From positions 558,001 to 622,000 of the forward strand of contig NZ_JAJFES010000001.1 in assembly GCF_020708045.1 (NCBI RefSeq): 64,000 bases of DNA, written 5' to 3'. Both the position numbers and the translations under genes were made by a program. Under the pieces are notes generated by a model, which was not told the origin of the DNA, ran no database searches, and worked only from the letters and a program-made list of their open reading frames with translations. Shown here piece by piece: positions 9,803-19,621 of this stretch. Within the stretch, counting starts at the first letter, position 1, and every line of letters begins with the position of its first letter. The stretch is from Massilia sp. IC2-278 (GTDB lineage: Bacteria > Pseudomonadota > Gammaproteobacteria > Burkholderiales > Burkholderiaceae_D).

Positions 9803-12363
9803 CACCAATCCTCCCTCACCGCCCGCACCGGCCCGCCGGACAAGGCATAGCGCCCCGACACCAGGGCCGTGGCCACCGAGGCGCCGACCAGCACGGCCGC
9901 CACGGTAGCCAGCAAGCCCCAGGGCAGGTGCAGCTGCATGGTCCAGTGGAAGGATTGCGGGTTCACGACGAACACCAGAATGAGGCTGATCACCAGGCCC
10001 AGGGCAAAGCCGCAGGCCACGCCCAGGCCGGTCAGCAGCCCGCCCTCGCAGGCCAGGATGCCGAGCACCTGGCCGCGCGTCACGCCCACGTGGCGCAGCA
10101 TGCCGAACTCGCGCGCACGCGCCAGGGTCTGGGCCGAGAAGGTGGCGGCCACGCCGGACAGCCCGATCACGATGGCGATCGCTTCCAGCAGGTAGGTGAC
10201 GGCAAAGCTGCGATCAAAAATCTGCAAACTGGCGGCGCGGATGTCGCCGGGCCGGGCCAGCTGCAGCGCGGGGCCGAAGGGCAGGGCGCGCAAGGCTTTT
10301 TCGATGCGGTCGGTGGCCGCTTCGTCCCCGGTGTAGATGGCGGCATCGGTCACCGCCGTCTCTCCGGTCAGCGCGCGGTAGTCCGGCAAGCGGATCACGA
10401 CCGAACCGGACTGGTTGGCGTAATCGCGCCAGACGCCGGCGACAAAGAAGGGCGCCGGCTTGCCGCCCAGCGGCAGGGTGATCGCCTGGCCGACGCGCGC
10501 GCCGTACAGGTCGAGCATGGCTTCGGAAACCCAGGCCGGCCGCGCACCCTGCGGCAGCGGACTGGAAGCGCCGACCAGGAACAGCAGGCGGCCCGGGTCC
10601 GCCGCGTCGATGTCGCGCGCAATCAACACCACGTCGGGCCGGTCTGCCGCCAGCGAGACCGGGCGTGTGCGCAGGAACTGCACCTGGCCGGCGCCCGCCG
10701 TGGCCTTGATCGCCGCCTGTTCCTCCGGCCCCAGCGCACCGCTGCTGCCGCCGGTGGCGGTGCGCACGTACAGGTCGGCCGGCAGGATGTGGCGCATCCA
10801 GTCGTCCACCGACACGCGGAAGCTGGCGACCATGATCCCCATCGCCACCATCAGGCTGAAGCTGGCCAGCACGCCACCGAGCGCAATCGAGGCCTGGCCC
10901 GGCGCATTCGCCAGGCGCGACATCGTCAGCGCCAGCACCGGCGGCGGCGCCGGGCGCGTCAGGAGCGGCCGGTTCAGCAGGCGGAACACGCTGGCGGCCA
11001 GGCGCGGCATCAGGCCGATGCCGCCGATCAGCAGCAGGGCAATGGCGAGGTAACCGAACAGCGGCAGCTCGAACACCGGCGGCGCCAGGGCGAACAGCGC
11101 CGCCAGCGCCAGGCAGACGAGGGAAGGCCAGACCCGCGCCAGGCGCGCCAGCGCCGCTTCGTCGTTGCCGGACTTCAGGGCCACGGCTGGCCGCGCGCGC
11201 GCCGCGTCCCAGGCCGGCGCCAGGCAGCCGAGCAGGGCCACGCCCAGACCCAGGGCAAAGAAGACGCCTGCCGCCAGCGGCGTGAACACCACCTGCGGCT
11301 TGATGCCCGGGAAGTAGCCGGCGCCCAGGTCGCCCCCAAAAAAGCGCAGCGCCAGCGCCGCCAGCACGTAGCCGGCCGCCACGCCGAGCAGGGCGCCGAT
11401 CACGCCCAGGCTGGCGCCTTCGAGCAGCACCTGGCGCAGCAACTGGCCGCGCTCCACACCCAGCACGCGCAGCAGCGCGAACTGGCTGCGCCGCCGCATC
11501 ACCGACAGGGCCTGGGTCGAGAACACCAGGAAGGCGCCGGTGAACAGGGCCACCAGGGCCAGCACCGTCAAGTTCACGCGGTAGGCGCGGCTGAGGTTAT
11601 TGTTGCGGCTTTCCTGGTCGCTGTCGTTCGGCTGCCCAATGCGGAAGCGTCCCGGAAAATCGCGTTCCAGTTCGCGCGTGAGGCGCGCCTCGAATTCGGC
11701 GCGGTTCACGCCGTCGCGCAGTTTCAGGTCCACGCGCGAGAGCTTGCCGAGCTGCCTGAAGCGCCACTGGGCGGCGCCGATGTCCATCACCCCGATGCGC
11801 TGGCCGGGGCGGGCGGCCTGCACCGGGCCGGCCACGCGCAGGCTGAAGTCGGCGGTGCCGGCGCGCAGCGTCAGCGTGGCGCCGTCGCGCAGGTCCAGCC
11901 AGCTTTGCGCGGCGGGCGACAAAAACACGGTGTCGTCGGCCAGCACGTCGGCCCCGCGCCCTTCGCCCGGCACGCCGAGCAGGTCGGGTGCGATGTAGCC
12001 GGCGCGCAGCGGGTCGATGCCGACGATGCGCAAGGCGCCCTTTGCACTCGGCACGGCAGCCTGGACTTCGAGCACCGGCGAGGCCAGCGCCACGCCCTCG
12101 TATTCGGCCAGGCGCGGATAGATCGCTTCGTCGAACAGGGCCTCGCGGCCCAGCACCTGGATGTCGGCCTGGCCGGACAGGCTCTTGATCGCGGCCGAGA
12201 ATTCGTTAAAGGCAGCGGCATTGATCAGGTGGATGGCGAAGCCCATGGCCACGCCGACCGCAATCGCCGCGATCGCCAGCACGGCGCGCACCGGATGCGC
12301 GCGCCATTCGCCCAGCAGCAGCCAGCGCGACAGGAGGGGAGAGAGATTGTTCAGGCCGGACAT
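9802..12363 (-). CDS. FtsX-family ABC transporter permease (AttF/G-like)
   Basis: An 853-residue membrane protein with the MacB/FtsX permease architecture duplicated: TM at about 30-50, a large extracytoplasmic domain, a TM cluster at about 260-420, more TM segments at about 440-500, a second extracytoplasmic domain, and a final three-TM cluster (about 725-850). The ATG at 12363 (MSGLNNLSPLLSRWLLLGEW) is used; upstream extension to 12483 overlaps the next gene in low-complexity sequence. Such permeases need a LolD-type ATPase, but none is encoded nearby. The coupled lipocalin gene downstream suggests lipid or lipoprotein handling at the envelope. Confidence 0.85.
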   Translation of the reverse strand: MSGLNNLSPLLSRWLLLGEWRAHPVRAVLAIAAIAVGVAMGFAIHLINAAAFNEFSAAIKSLSGQADIQVLGREALFDEAIYPRLAEYEGVALASPVLEVQAAVPSAKGALRIVGIDPLRAGYIAPDLLGVPGEGRGADVLADDTVFLSPAAQSWLDLRDGATLTLRAGTADFSLRVAGPVQAARPGQRIGVMDIGAAQWRFRQLGKLSRVDLKLRDGVNRAEFEARLTRELERDFPGRFRIGQPNDSDQESRNNNLSRAYRVNLTVLALVALFTGAFLVFSTQALSVMRRRSQFALLRVLGVERGQLLRQVLLEGASLGVIGALLGVAAGYVLAALALRFFGGDLGAGYFPGIKPQVVFTPLAAGVFFALGLGVALLGCLAPAWDAARARPAVALKSGNDEAALARLARVWPSLVCLALAALFALAPPVFELPLFGYLAIALLLIGGIGLMPRLAASVFRLLNRPLLTRPAPPPVLALTMSRLANAPGQASIALGGVLASFSLMVAMGIMVASFRVSVDDWMRHILPADLYVRTATGGSSGALGPEEQAAIKATAGAGQVQFLRTRPVSLAADRPDVVLIARDIDAADPGRLLFLVGASSPLPQGARPAWVSEAMLDLYGARVGQAITLPLGGKPAPFFVAGVWRDYANQSGSVVIRLPDYRALTGETAVTDAAIYTGDEAATDRIEKALRALPFGPALQLARPGDIRAASLQIFDRSFAVTYLLEAIAIVIGLSGVAATFSAQTLARAREFGMLRHVGVTRGQVLGILACEGGLLTGLGVACGFALGLVISLILVFVVNPQSFHWTMQLHLPWGLLATVAAVLVGASVATALVSGRYALSGGPVRAVREDW

Positions 12364-12782
12364 TCCACCGCCAGCGCCTCCGCCTGCCGTTTCGCCTTCA
12401 GGCGCGCACCGGCCACGGCCTCGCCGCGGGCGCGGCCCAGGTCTTCGTCCAGCCACCTTTGCTTCAGGCGCAGGCGCTCGCATTTCTGGCGCTGCACCGC
12501 AAAGGCTTTGGCGGCGCGCTGGCGTTCGCGTTCTTCGCGCAGTTCGCCGGCGGCGCGTTCCTTTTCCAGCGCCAGCAGGCGCAACCGGTCGCCCGCCAGT
12601 TTGTCGCTCGCCGCCTTGTCGGGCGGCGGCGCGGCGCGCACGGCCAGTTCAAGGCCGGCGCCGTCGGCGCAGGGCTGGTCGCCGTAGGCCACCTTGCCGG
12701 CCACCGTACACTTGTAGATGCTGCCTGCCAGCGCGCCTTGCGCCGCCATGCAGGCAATGATTGCCGCCAAAAACTTTTTCAT
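12351..12782 (-). CDS. DUF4124 domain periplasmic protein
   Basis: A 143-residue exported protein with signal peptide MKKFLAAIIACMAAQGALA, then the short DUF4124 module (SIYKCTVAGKVAYGDQPC, with the two cysteines of the family), then an Arg/Glu-rich helix of about 90 residues likely to form a coiled coil. Function is unknown; the family is common in beta- and gammaproteobacterial periplasm. Its 3' end overlaps the start of the permease gene by 13 bp, and it starts 16 bp after the FAD oxidase gene. Confidence 0.8.
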   Translation of the reverse strand: MKKFLAAIIACMAAQGALAGSIYKCTVAGKVAYGDQPCADGAGLELAVRAAPPPDKAASDKLAGDRLRLLALEKERAAGELREERERQRAAKAFAVQRQKCERLRLKQRWLDEDLGRARGEAVAGARLKAKRQAEALAVECPA

Positions 12783-12798
12783 CGATCCACTCCCCGGT

Positions 12799-14208
12799 TC
12801 ACAGAATTTTGCCGGGGTTCATAATGCCGAGCGGGTCGAGCGCCGCCTTGATGGCACGCATCATGTCCAGTTCGACCGCATCCTTGTAGCGCACCAGTTC
12901 CTCGCGCTTCAGGGCGCCGATGCCGTGCTCGGCCGAGATCGAGCCGTCGAAGGCGGCCACGCTGTCGTGCACGATGCGGTTGATGGCCTCCTGGTTGGCG
13001 AGAAAAGCTTCGTGCGCCACGCCTTCCATCGGCGCCACGTTGTAGTGCAGGTTGCCGTCGCCGAGGTGGCCGAAGCAGACCACCTGGCAGCCGGGGAAGC
13101 TGGCCGCCAGCTGGCGGTCGGTGCTGGCGATGAATTCGGCGATGCGCGAGATCGGCAGCGAGACGTCGTGCTTGATGTTCTTGCCGGCCGCGGCCTGCGC
13201 CAGCGGGATGTGCTCGCGCAGCTGCCACAAACTGCCCGACTGGGCGCCGGACATGGCCACCACCGCGTCGTCGGCCAGGCCCTGCTCGAGCGCGGCTTCG
13301 ATGCCGGACTCCAACAACCCGACCGCGTGCGCCTCGGACTCGCTGCTCGACACTTCCAGCAAGGCGTATTGCGCATGGTTGTGCGCGAACGGGCGCGGCA
13401 GATGCGGGAAATGGGCGCCGACCAGGCGCAGGCAGAAGTCCGACATCAACTCGTAGGCGGTGAGGCTGGCGCCGCACACGTCCTGCATCAATGACAGCAA
13501 GGCCAGGGCGCGTTCGGGCGAAGCCATCGCGACCAGCGCCGTGGTCGATGCCCGAGGCTGCGGATACAGTTTCAATACAGCGGCGGTGACGATGCCGAGC
13601 GTGCCCTCGGCGCCGACGAACAAATCGCGCAGGGCGTAGCCGGTGTTGTCCTTGCGCAGGCCGCGCAGGCCGTCCCAGATCCGGCCCTGGGGCGTGACCA
13701 CTTCCAGGCCCAGGCACAGGTCGCGCGTGTTGCCGTAGCGCAGGACGGCGGTGCCGCCGGCATTCGTCGACAAGTTGCCGCCGATAGTGCAGCTGCCCTC
13801 GGCCGCCAGCGACAGCGGGAACAGCAGGCCGGCTTCCTGGGCCGCGTCCTGGATCTGCCGCAGGATGCAGCCGGCCTGTACGGTGATGGTGCGGTTGACG
13901 GTGTCGACGCCGAGGATGCGGTCCAGGCGGCGCAGCGAGATCACCACCGCCTCGCCGCTGGCGTCGGGCACGCTGCCCAGTACGAGGCCGGTGCGTCCGC
14001 CCTGCGGCACGATCGGCACGCGGTGTTCGGCGCAGGCTTGCACCAGCTGCGCCACCTCGTCGCGGCTGCCGGGCAGCAGCACGGCGCGGGCGCGGCCGGT
14101 GAAGCGGCCGCGCCAGTCGGTGAGGAAGGGCGCCATCTCGGGCGCCCCGGTCAGCACCCGCGACGCGCCGCAGACTGCGCGGCAGCGCGCGAGGAAAGCA
14201 TCAGTCAT
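12799..14208 (-). CDS. FAD-linked oxidase, D-2-hydroxyacid dehydrogenase (GlcD/D2HGDH-like)
   Basis: A 469-residue flavoprotein of the VAO/PCMH family. The PCMH FAD-binding domain spans about 35-215, with VPQGGRTGLVLGS and GGNLSTNAGGTAVLRYGNTRD. The C-terminal FAD-oxidase domain carries the metal/substrate motif FGHLGDGNLHYN near 390 and the final EHGIGALKREEL. Close relatives oxidise D-2-hydroxyglutarate, D-lactate or glycolate, passing electrons to the respiratory chain. It stands alone, without a GlcE or iron-sulfur partner, which favours a D-lactate or D-2-hydroxyglutarate type enzyme over three-subunit glycolate oxidase. Confidence 0.85.
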   Translation of the reverse strand: MTDAFLARCRAVCGASRVLTGAPEMAPFLTDWRGRFTGRARAVLLPGSRDEVAQLVQACAEHRVPIVPQGGRTGLVLGSVPDASGEAVVISLRRLDRILGVDTVNRTITVQAGCILRQIQDAAQEAGLLFPLSLAAEGSCTIGGNLSTNAGGTAVLRYGNTRDLCLGLEVVTPQGRIWDGLRGLRKDNTGYALRDLFVGAEGTLGIVTAAVLKLYPQPRASTTALVAMASPERALALLSLMQDVCGASLTAYELMSDFCLRLVGAHFPHLPRPFAHNHAQYALLEVSSSESEAHAVGLLESGIEAALEQGLADDAVVAMSGAQSGSLWQLREHIPLAQAAAGKNIKHDVSLPISRIAEFIASTDRQLAASFPGCQVVCFGHLGDGNLHYNVAPMEGVAHEAFLANQEAINRIVHDSVAAFDGSISAEHGIGALKREELVRYKDAVELDMMRAIKAALDPLGIMNPGKIL

Positions 14209-14598
14209 GCGGTACTTTCACCTTGTCGAGCAGCTCCTTGGCCATGCGCTGCGCCGCCTTTTTATACGGATGCAGGTAGAGCAGGGCACATGCGAAATAC
14301 ACGCAGACGAGGACGATCTCGCCCACGGCCATCAGGCGCGAGGCTTCCAGCTCGTCGCTCCAGGCGCGCACCGCGCCCTCGGCGAAGTAGACCAGGATCA
14401 CCATCGACGACCATTGCAGGGTGTAGAGGTCGCGCTTGATGACGCCGCGCAGCGGCACCAGCAGGGGCAGCGCCTTCAGCGCCAGCAATGAGCCGCCGGG
14501 ATGCAGCGGGGCGACCCAGATTTCCCAGGCTACCAGCCAGCCGATCAGCCAGATCAGGCTGGCAATGGCGCCGGCGTGAAAGATCTTTGGGGTTTCCA

Positions 14599-14599
<1 letters not shown>
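14201..14599 (-). CDS. DUF2069 small membrane protein
   Basis: A 132-residue inner-membrane protein of the DUF2069 family, with four hydrophobic segments and a basic C-terminus (LHPYKKAAQRMAKELLDKVK). Function unknown. The ATG at 14599 shares one base with the stop codon of the upstream wrbA-like gene (TGATG), and its 3' end overlaps the FAD oxidase start by 8 bp, so the three form a tight operon. A wrbA-DUF2069 pair is common in betaproteobacteria, to my recollection. Confidence 0.85.
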
Positions 14600-15258
<659 letters not shown>

Positions 15259-15273
15259 TCAAGTGATAATATC

Positions 15274-15353
15274 CCGGGCGTGTGAAAAACCTCGATGGCG
15301 GCGTTGTGTCGGCTCGCCGCACCGCTTGCCCTTAAGGCTTTTCACACGCCCGG
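15274..15353. repeat. Long inverted repeat in the yihY leader
   Basis: A perfect 15-bp inverted repeat (CCGGGCGTGTGAAAA at 15274-15288; TTTTCACACGCCCGG at 15339-15353) encloses 50 bp that can itself fold (GGCGGCG...CGCCGC). It ends 22 bp before the yihY start. No T run follows, so a simple terminator is unlikely. It could be a leader structure, a protein-binding dyad or a mobile palindrome. Confidence 0.65.
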
Positions 15354-15375
15354 CGGGCGAAACAAAAACGACAAT

Positions 15376-16746
15376 ATGCTTTCCAAAACGGTTCACTCGA
15401 TCTCGCGTTCCACCAGCGACATGTTCAACGTCGGCGCCGAGCGCGTTCGCGCCCTCACGCTGCTTGAGGTGCGCGACCTGCTGCGCTTTGCGCGGCGCCG
15501 CCTGCGCGAGGAAAAACTGCCCCAGGTGGCAGGCAGCCTCACCTTTACGACCACGCTCGCCCTGGTGCCGCTGCTGACGATCGTCCTGGCGATTTTTACC
15601 ACGTTTCCGATTTTCGGTCAGCTCCGCACGGCCATCGAAACCTACTTCGCCCAGGCCCTGATGCCGAAGGCTATTTCCAACACGATCATCTCGAACCTGA
15701 CCCAGTTCGCCAGCAAGGCCAAGGGTTTGTCGGCGGTCGGGGCGGTGGCCCTGCTGATCACCTCGACGGCCATGATCGGCATGATCGAGCGCGTCTTCAA
15801 CCAGATCTGGCGCGTGCGCCAGCCGCGCCCGCTGCTGCAGCGCGTGCTGATCTACTGGGCCCTAATCACGCTCGGGCCGCTGCTGTTCGGCCTGTCGATC
15901 ACCGTGACATCGCAGCTGTTCACCGCCACCGACGGCATCACGCGTTCGGTGCCGCTGGTCGGCAGCCTGTTTGCCAGCCTGTTCTCGACCCTGGCCTCGC
16001 TGGCCCTGACCAGCGGCGCCTATACCCTGCTGTACGTGGCCGTGCCGAACCGCTACGTCAACTGGCGCGACGCCCTGTGGGGCGCGCTGGCGGCGGCGCT
16101 CGCCTTCGAGCTGGCCAAGCGCCTGTTCGCCCTGTTCATCCGCCAGTTCCCGGCCTACGCCATCATCTATGGCGCGCTGGCGGCGCTGCCGCTGTTCCTG
16201 GTCTGGATTTATCTGTCCTGGCTGATCACCCTGGTCGGCGCCGTGGTCGCCGCCGCGCTGCCGGTGGTCAGGCACGAGCGCTGGTGGCACGTGCCGGCGC
16301 CCGGCGGCGCCTTTGTCGACGCGATGGCGGTGCTGAAGGTGCTGCACGGCGGCGCGCATGCGACCGGATCGGCGCTGGTCTCGAGCGCGGCGATCCGCGC
16401 CCACACGCGCATCGGCTACGACGAGCTGGGGCTGCTGCTGGAGCAGATGGTGACGGCGGGCTGGGTCGGGCGGGTGCAGTCCGAGGTGCCGGCGCACACG
16501 CAGTGGGGGCGCACCGTGCGCGCCGGGCAGGACGACTGGGTGCTGCTGGCCGATCCGGGCAAGCTGAAGGTGGCGGATGTGTACCGGCTGTTCGTGTTCG
16601 GCGGGGCCGGGGCGGGCTTGACGGCGGCGGTGCCGGCGGCCGATTCGCCGCTGGCGCTGGATACGGCCGGGCTGGCGCGCAGTGTCGAGGCGGCGGTGGA
16701 GGCGGGGCTGGACCAGAGTGTGGATGAGTATTTCGGGAACAGGTGA
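15376..16746 (+). CDS. YihY/virulence factor BrkB family membrane protein
   Basis: A 456-residue inner-membrane protein of the YihY (former RNase BN) family. About 60 N-terminal soluble residues precede six hydrophobic segments between about 75 and 300, with the family strings AGSLTFTTTLALVPLLTIVLA and LPLFLVWIYLSWLITLVGA. The C-terminal 150 residues are soluble, ending QSVDEYFGNR, and look like a winged-helix-type extension seen in betaproteobacterial members. The family is no longer considered an RNase; its role is unclear. The ATG at 15376 (MLSKTVHSISR) is preferred over an in-frame codon at 15295, which lies inside the upstream inverted repeat. Confidence 0.88.
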   Translation: MLSKTVHSISRSTSDMFNVGAERVRALTLLEVRDLLRFARRRLREEKLPQVAGSLTFTTTLALVPLLTIVLAIFTTFPIFGQLRTAIETYFAQALMPKAISNTIISNLTQFASKAKGLSAVGAVALLITSTAMIGMIERVFNQIWRVRQPRPLLQRVLIYWALITLGPLLFGLSITVTSQLFTATDGITRSVPLVGSLFASLFSTLASLALTSGAYTLLYVAVPNRYVNWRDALWGALAAALAFELAKRLFALFIRQFPAYAIIYGALAALPLFLVWIYLSWLITLVGAVVAAALPVVRHERWWHVPAPGGAFVDAMAVLKVLHGGAHATGSALVSSAAIRAHTRIGYDELGLLLEQMVTAGWVGRVQSEVPAHTQWGRTVRAGQDDWVLLADPGKLKVADVYRLFVFGGAGAGLTAAVPAADSPLALDTAGLARSVEAAVEAGLDQSVDEYFGNR

Positions 16747-16768
16747 GGCGTTTCCGGCCAGGGTGCTG

Positions 16769-16960
16769 ACCGTACGGTGGGCACTCCGTGCCCACGCGGA
16801 ATGCGGCACGGTGATAACATGATCCCCGTCGTGATCGTTGATCATTGTTGGCGTCGCCAAATGATCATTTGGATGCGTTTCGAGTATCCGCTGCCGCGTC
16901 ACCAAATGGCGCTACCACCACGCCAGCTTCCGCGTGGGCACGGAGTGCCCACCGTACGGT
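16769..16960. repeat. Paired inverted palindromic repeat (REP/BIME-like), copy 2
   Basis: Two 31-bp units, 16769-16799 and 16930-16960, are exact reverse complements of each other. Each contains the hairpin TGGGCAC...GTGCCCA, flanked by CCGTACGG on one side and CGCGG on the other. The 130 bp between them contains further small dyads (for example TTGGCG/CGCCAA around 16850). The whole element fills the gap between convergent yihY and the Mpo1-like gene. Confidence 0.85.
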
Positions 16961-16980
16961 CGCTGTCCCGGATCCCCGAG

Positions 16981-17286
16981 CTACCAGCTCAACTTCCCCG
17001 TCAACATCTGCCAGTACATCACCCAGTCCGCCTTGAACGACAGCCAGGGTTGGTCGAAGGTCGCGGGCCGGTTCTTCTCGTAATAGAAATGCCCGACCCA
17101 GGCGCCGCCGTAGCCGAGCACCAGCGCCGCCACGATCCACAATCCGCTGCCGCTCAGCAGCGCCGCCAGCAGCGCCAGGAGCGCGGCCGAGGTGCCGATG
17201 AAGTGGGCACGGCGGCAGCGGCGATCGGCGTGCTGGGTCAGGTACCAGGGATAGAACTCGCCGAAGCTGCTGTAACGGACCTTCAT
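16981..17286 (-). CDS. DUF962/Mpo1-like small membrane protein
   Basis: A 101-residue protein of the DUF962 (Mpo1-like) family. An N-terminal amphipathic stretch (FGEFYPWYLTQHADRRCRRAHFIGT, given here only by position 8-32) carries a His near residue 19 and another near 28. Two hydrophobic helices follow (about 33-62), then HFYYEKNRPATFDQPWLS near 66-83, the family signature. Yeast Mpo1 is an Fe(II) dioxygenase acting on 2-hydroxy fatty acids and uses such histidines. Overlaps the hydrolase gene by 4 bp (ATGA), so they are translationally coupled. Confidence 0.85.
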   Translation of the reverse strand: MKVRYSSFGEFYPWYLTQHADRRCRRAHFIGTSAALLALLAALLSGSGLWIVAALVLGYGGAWVGHFYYEKNRPATFDQPWLSFKADWVMYWQMLTGKLSW

Positions 17287-18110
17287 GGCGTAATCTCCTC
17301 GTGGTCGAGCGTGGCGGCAAACGCGATCAGGGCGTCGAGCACCGCGTCCGGCTGCTCGGCCATCAGGGAATGCCCGGCGTCCACCGTCACCACCTTGCCA
17401 TGCGCAATGGCGCCGGTCAGCGCCTTCGTCGAACGCGGCGGCGTCATCATGTCCCTGGCGCCGAAGATGAACACGGCCGGGCAGCGCACCGCACCGGCCG
17501 CCGCCTCGCCGTTCGCGTAGGCATTGCAGGCGGCGAAATCGGTGTGGAACAGGGCGTCCGGGTTGATGGCCGACATGCGCTGCATCAGCCGCCGTGCGCC
17601 GCCCATCACCGAAAAGCCGGGGCCGGGGCTGGACGGCTTCTGCGCGATGCCCGAGTGCGACCAGATGTTGACCATGTCGATGGCGGCGTCCTCGTCGTCG
17701 CGCGAGGTGGCGAGCAGACTGTCCGACACCTTCATCGGCCAGGTCGTACCGAGCATGGCCAGCCCGCGCACGCGGCCTGGTGCCCGCGCGGCCGCTTCCA
17801 GCGCCACCAGCGAACCCATGCTGTGCCCCGCGAGCAGGGCGCGGCGCACGCCGGCCGCGTCCAGCAGGGCCAGCAGCCAGTCGGCCATCGCCTCGACGCT
17901 GGCCAGTGCCGGCCCGCCGCTGCGGCCGTGGCCGGGCAAGTCGACCGCCAGCACGCCGTAGCCGTGGTGCGCGAACCAGCGTGACTGCAGGCCCCAGACC
18001 GAGTGGTCGTTCTGGGCGCCGTGGATGAAGACGACGGTCGGCAGGGCGCGATCGAAGGCCTTGCCGCCGGTGTAGGCATAGGCGGAATGTCCGTTGAGAT
18101 CGAGTTGCAT
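17283..18110 (-). CDS. Alpha/beta hydrolase
   Basis: A 275-residue alpha/beta hydrolase fold protein. The oxyanion motif is VFIHGAQNDHSVW (about 28-40), the nucleophile elbow is GHSMGS with S97, the acid is likely D in FGARDMMTP (about 218), and the histidine is in DAGHSLMAEQPD (about 245). Substrate is unknown; it is not a lipase of obvious type. It follows metY by 2 bp and precedes the DUF962 gene with overlap, so the three probably form one transcript. An MhpC/homoserine acetyltransferase-like role next to metY is possible, but no sequence feature supports it. Confidence 0.85.
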   Translation of the reverse strand: MQLDLNGHSAYAYTGGKAFDRALPTVVFIHGAQNDHSVWGLQSRWFAHHGYGVLAVDLPGHGRSGGPALASVEAMADWLLALLDAAGVRRALLAGHSMGSLVALEAAARAPGRVRGLAMLGTTWPMKVSDSLLATSRDDEDAAIDMVNIWSHSGIAQKPSSPGPGFSVMGGARRLMQRMSAINPDALFHTDFAACNAYANGEAAAGAVRCPAVFIFGARDMMTPPRSTKALTGAIAHGKVVTVDAGHSLMAEQPDAVLDALIAFAATLDHEEITP

Positions 18111-18112
18111 GC

Positions 18113-19423
18113 TCAGGTCCCTTTCTGCGCCAGCTTCAGGCCGCGCGCCAGGTCGTCGATCAAGTCGTCCGGGTCTTCCAGGCCGACCGACAGGCGCATC
18201 GTGCCTTCCTTCACGCCCGACGCCGCCAGCTGCTCGGTGGGCACGCGGAAGTGGGTGGTCGAGGCAGGATGGATGACCAGCGACTTGGCGTCGCCCACGT
18301 TGGCCAGGTGCGAGAACACCTTCAGGCCGTCGACGAAGCGGCGGCCGGCGGCGCGGTCGCCTTTCAGGGTGAAGGTAAAGACGGCGCCGGCGCCTTTCGG
18401 CAGCAGCTGCTTGGCGAGTGCATGGTCCGGGTGCGTGTCCAGTTCAGGATAGGACACCGACTCGACCATCGGATGCGCCAGCAAGAATTCGATCACGCGG
18501 CGCGTGTTGGCCACGTGGCGCTCCATGCGCAGGCCCAGGGTCTCGATGCCCTGCAGGATGGCAAAGGCATTGTGCGGACTCATGACGGCGCCGAAGTCGC
18601 GCAGGCCTTCGCGCCGCGCGCGCAAGGCAAAGGCGCCGACGGTCGACTCTTCGGCGAAGACCATGCCGTGGAAGCCCTCGTAGGGTTCGCACAGTTCGGC
18701 GTAGCGGCCGCTGCGCGCATGCGCCTTTTGCCAGTCGAAAGTGCCGCCGTCGACCAGCAGGCCGCCGATGGCGGTGCCGTGGCCGCACAGGAACTTGGTG
18801 GCCGAGTGGAAGACCAGGTCGGCGCCGAGGTCGAAGGGACGCAGCAGATACGGCGTGGTGAAGGTGCTGTCGACCATCAGCGGCAGGTGGCATTCGTGGG
18901 CGAGCTCGGCGATGCGCGGGATGTCGAGCACGTCCAGGCCCGGGTTGCCCAGGGTTTCGCCGAACAGGACGCGAGTTTCGGGGCGGATCGCGGCGCGCCA
19001 GGCGTCGAGGTCGCGCGGGTCGACGAAGGTGGTCTCGATGCCGAAGCGCTTCAGGGTGTAGGCCAGCAGGTTGTGCGAGCCGCCGTACAGCGCGCGCGAG
19101 GCCACGATGTGCGAGCCGGCGCCGGCAATCGTCGACAGGCCCAGGTGCATGGCGGCCTGGCCGCTGGCGGTGGCGATGCCGGCCACGCCACCCTCGAGCG
19201 CGGCGATGCGTTCTTCCAGCACGGCGTTGGTCGGGTTCGAGATGCGCGAATACACGTGGCCGCTGCGTTCCATGTTGAACAGCGAGGCGGCGTGATCGGA
19301 ATCGCGGAAGGCAAACGAGGAGGTGAAGTGGATCGGGGTGGCGCGCGCGCCGGTGGCCGGGTCGGGCGCGGCGCCGGCGTGCAGCGACAGCGTGTCGAAA
19401 CCGGGATATCGTGGACCGCTCAT
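18113..19423 (-). CDS. metY: O-acetylhomoserine (or O-succinylhomoserine) sulfhydrylase
   Basis: A 436-residue Cys/Met metabolism PLP enzyme. The PLP lysine is K210 in [22 protein letters not shown] near 58-66 and the ETLGNP motif near 156-161 bind cofactor and substrate. Total length and sequence fit the O-acetylhomoserine aminocarboxypropyltransferase (MetY) subgroup, which makes homocysteine directly from sulfide. The gene starts at ATG 19423 ([17 protein letters not shown]). It heads a likely operon with the hydrolase and DUF962 genes. O-succinylhomoserine as substrate (MetZ) cannot be excluded. Confidence 0.88.
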   Translation of the reverse strand: MSGPRYPGFDTLSLHAGAAPDPATGARATPIHFTSSFAFRDSDHAASLFNMERSGHVYSRISNPTNAVLEERIAALEGGVAGIATASGQAAMHLGLSTIAGAGSHIVASRALYGGSHNLLAYTLKRFGIETTFVDPRDLDAWRAAIRPETRVLFGETLGNPGLDVLDIPRIAELAHECHLPLMVDSTFTTPYLLRPFDLGADLVFHSATKFLCGHGTAIGGLLVDGGTFDWQKAHARSGRYAELCEPYEGFHGMVFAEESTVGAFALRARREGLRDFGAVMSPHNAFAILQGIETLGLRMERHVANTRRVIEFLLAHPMVESVSYPELDTHPDHALAKQLLPKGAGAVFTFTLKGDRAAGRRFVDGLKVFSHLANVGDAKSLVIHPASTTHFRVPTEQLAASGVKEGTMRLSVGLEDPDDLIDDLARGLKLAQKGT

Positions 19424-19621
19424 GGATGTCTCTTGTCTCTTTAATGAAATAATTATGCGCAGAATCCTAGCATCGAATCGGCAAGCTGTGCCCATCGGCG
19501 CGGCCGGCGCGGCCGTCTTCCTCGGAAAACTGGATTTTCTGCTAGGCTTGCGCTACATTCAACTCAGTCTTTTATCAAAGTATTTACAGTGAATAATTTA
19601 TCTGACGCGGGGGTGGCTAGC

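Noticed and set aside
9928..12687. A 919-codon open frame on the plus strand
   Set aside because: It is exactly antisense to the FtsX permease and is Gln/Arg/His/Gly-rich with no domain, the usual shadow of a high-GC gene.
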